Of a stretch of DNA of 64,000 nucleotides, positions 63,209 through 64,000 are shown in pieces. Origin of the DNA: Chitinimonas viridis (lineage in GTDB: Bacteria > Pseudomonadota > Gammaproteobacteria > Burkholderiales > Chitinimonadaceae); assembly GCF_030409555.1 (NCBI RefSeq), contig NZ_JAUFPU010000018.1:907143-971142 (forward strand), given 5' to 3'. A program made the position numbers and the translations under genes. The notes beneath the pieces were generated by a model. The model searched no databases, had not been told where the DNA came from, and was given only the letters and a program-made list of their open reading frames with translations. How positions within the stretch are numbered: position 1 is the stretch's first letter; every line of letters starts with the position of its first letter.

Positions 63209-64000
63209 ATGCAGACCCAACTCTTGATCAATGGCCAGTTTGTTGCTGGCGAGGGCGATGTGGAAGCCGTGCTCAACCCGGCCAGCGGCCAGGCCATCGC
63301 CCAGGTGGCCGAAGCCAGCCTGGCACAGGTGCAGGCTGCCGTGGCGGCGGCGGAAGCCGCCTTTGCCGCCTGGGGCCGTACCACGCCCAAGGACAGGTCC
63401 ACCGCCCTGCTGCGGCTGGCCGATGCCATCGAAGCACGCGCCACCGAGTTTGCCCAGCTGGAATCGCTCAACTGCGGCAAGCCCTATCTGTTTGCGCTGA
63501 ATGACGAGATACCGGCCGTGGCCGATGTCTTCCGCTTCTTTGCCGGCGCGGTGCGCTGCCAGCAGGGCCAGGTGGCGGGCGAATACCTGCCGGGCTTTAC
63601 CAGCATGATACGGCGCGACCCGCTGGGGGTGGTGGCCAGCATCGCGCCCTGGAACTACCCCTTGATGATGGCGGCCTGGAAGATCGCCCCCGCCATCGCT
63701 GCTGGCAATACCGTGGTGATCAAGCCCAGCGAACAGACGCCGCTGACCACCCTCAAGCTGGCCGAGTTGTTGGCCGAGCTGCTGCCACCCGGCGTGGTCA
63801 ACGTGGTCACCGGCCGGGGCGAGACGGTGGGCCGCCCGCTGATCTCGCAACCGCAGGTACGCATGATCTCGCTGACCGGCGATGTCGCCACCGGCCAGAA
63901 AATCCTGGAGACCGCCGCCCACAGCCTCAAGCGCACCCACCTGGAACTGGGCGGCAAGGCGCCGGTGATCGTGTTCGACGACGCCGACCTGGACGAGGTG
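63209..64000 (+). CDS. Aldehyde dehydrogenase, probable aminobutyraldehyde dehydrogenase (partial)
   Basis: From the ATG at 63209 (MQTQLLINGQFVAGEGDVEA) 264 residues are visible before the right edge. They include the NAD-binding APWNYPLMMAAWKIAPAIAA, KPSEQTPLTTLKLAEL, the SLTGDVATGQKI loop and LELGGKAP. The catalytic Cys lies beyond the window. The position after a YdcSTUV-type transporter suggests a YdcW/PatD role, oxidising 4-aminobutanal from putrescine. CTGGAG is upstream of the start. Confidence 0.9.
   Translation, partial: MQTQLLINGQFVAGEGDVEAVLNPASGQAIAQVAEASLAQVQAAVAAAEAAFAAWGRTTPKDRSTALLRLADAIEARATEFAQLESLNCGKPYLFALNDEIPAVADVFRFFAGAVRCQQGQVAGEYLPGFTSMIRRDPLGVVASIAPWNYPLMMAAWKIAPAIAAGNTVVIKPSEQTPLTTLKLAELLAELLPPGVVNVVTGRGETVGRPLISQPQVRMISLTGDVATGQKILETAAHSLKRTHLELGGKAPVIVFDDADLDEV

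Overview
This is a high-GC proteobacterial chromosome segment that contains the replication origin region. The order rpmH-rnpA-yidD-yidC-mnmE (minus strand) diverging from dnaA-dnaN-gyrB (plus strand), a split-alpha transhydrogenase operon (pntAa-pntAb-pntB), an FMN-riboswitch ribB and an AcnD/PrpF-type methylcitrate operon fit a betaproteobacterium of the Neisseriales/Burkholderiales kind. Genus cannot be fixed from the sequence. Genes left of dnaA are mostly on the minus strand and genes right of it mostly on the plus strand, as expected around an origin. Four parS-like sequences (about 10.7, 24.4, 31.9 and 50.4 kb) also surround it.

Left part, 1-10.5 kb: a three-gene minus-strand operon (small partner, GMC oxidoreductase, VioB/RebD-type ferritin-like protein cut by the left edge), preceded by a degenerate 180-bp-period duplication; a secreted S1/P1 nuclease; two paralogous outer-membrane barrel proteins; a tRNA-Gly; a thiolase, ParA-like ATPase and CobW GTPase run; and an FMN riboswitch with ribB and an overlapping 48-residue membrane microprotein.

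Origin part, 10.7-24 kb: pntB-pntAb-pntAa, mnmE, yidC, yidD, rnpA, rpmH, then dnaA, dnaN and gyrB, with consensus DnaA boxes in both gaps flanking dnaA. A terminator-like hairpin lies inside the start of rnpA.

24-32 kb: the 2-methylcitrate operon prpB-prpC-acnD-prpF. It is broken up by two repeat systems: a 126-bp MITE-like element directly at the prpB stop, and, between acnD and prpF, a 123-bp-period hairpin array followed by a DUF559 nuclease-like gene whose stop overlaps the prpF start.

32-39 kb: the most striking locus is a complete tripartite retron-like defence system. It has a 1035-residue ARM/HEAT-repeat protein, a 551-residue SWIM zinc-finger protein, a promoter and structured msr-msd RNA (a1/a2 repeats and a 24-bp msd stem), and a 624-residue reverse transcriptase with an N-terminal helical extension and a C-terminal membrane segment. 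This arrangement matches what is known as the type XIII retron class.

39-45.5 kb: accessory region with paired DUF3592 membrane proteins, a BI-1 protein, a SUFU-domain protein, an XRE regulator, a cluster of tRNAs (some degenerate) with a 67-residue gene inside it, and an HNH endonuclease.

45.6-59 kb: a biosynthetic cluster: nucleotide-sugar dehydrogenase, AMP-forming acyl ligase, CmcI-like methyltransferase, free-standing acyl carrier protein, two glycosyltransferases, two radical SAM/SPASM enzymes, a one-module NRPS (C-A-T-TE, predicted valine) whose thioesterase has cysteine instead of serine, and a sugar epimerase. They are tightly overlapped and probably make a modified, glycosylated acyl-amino acid product.

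59-64 kb: a second copy of the 126-bp element sits just upstream of a polyamine ABC transporter operon (ydcSTUV-like), followed by an aldehyde dehydrogenase cut by the right edge.
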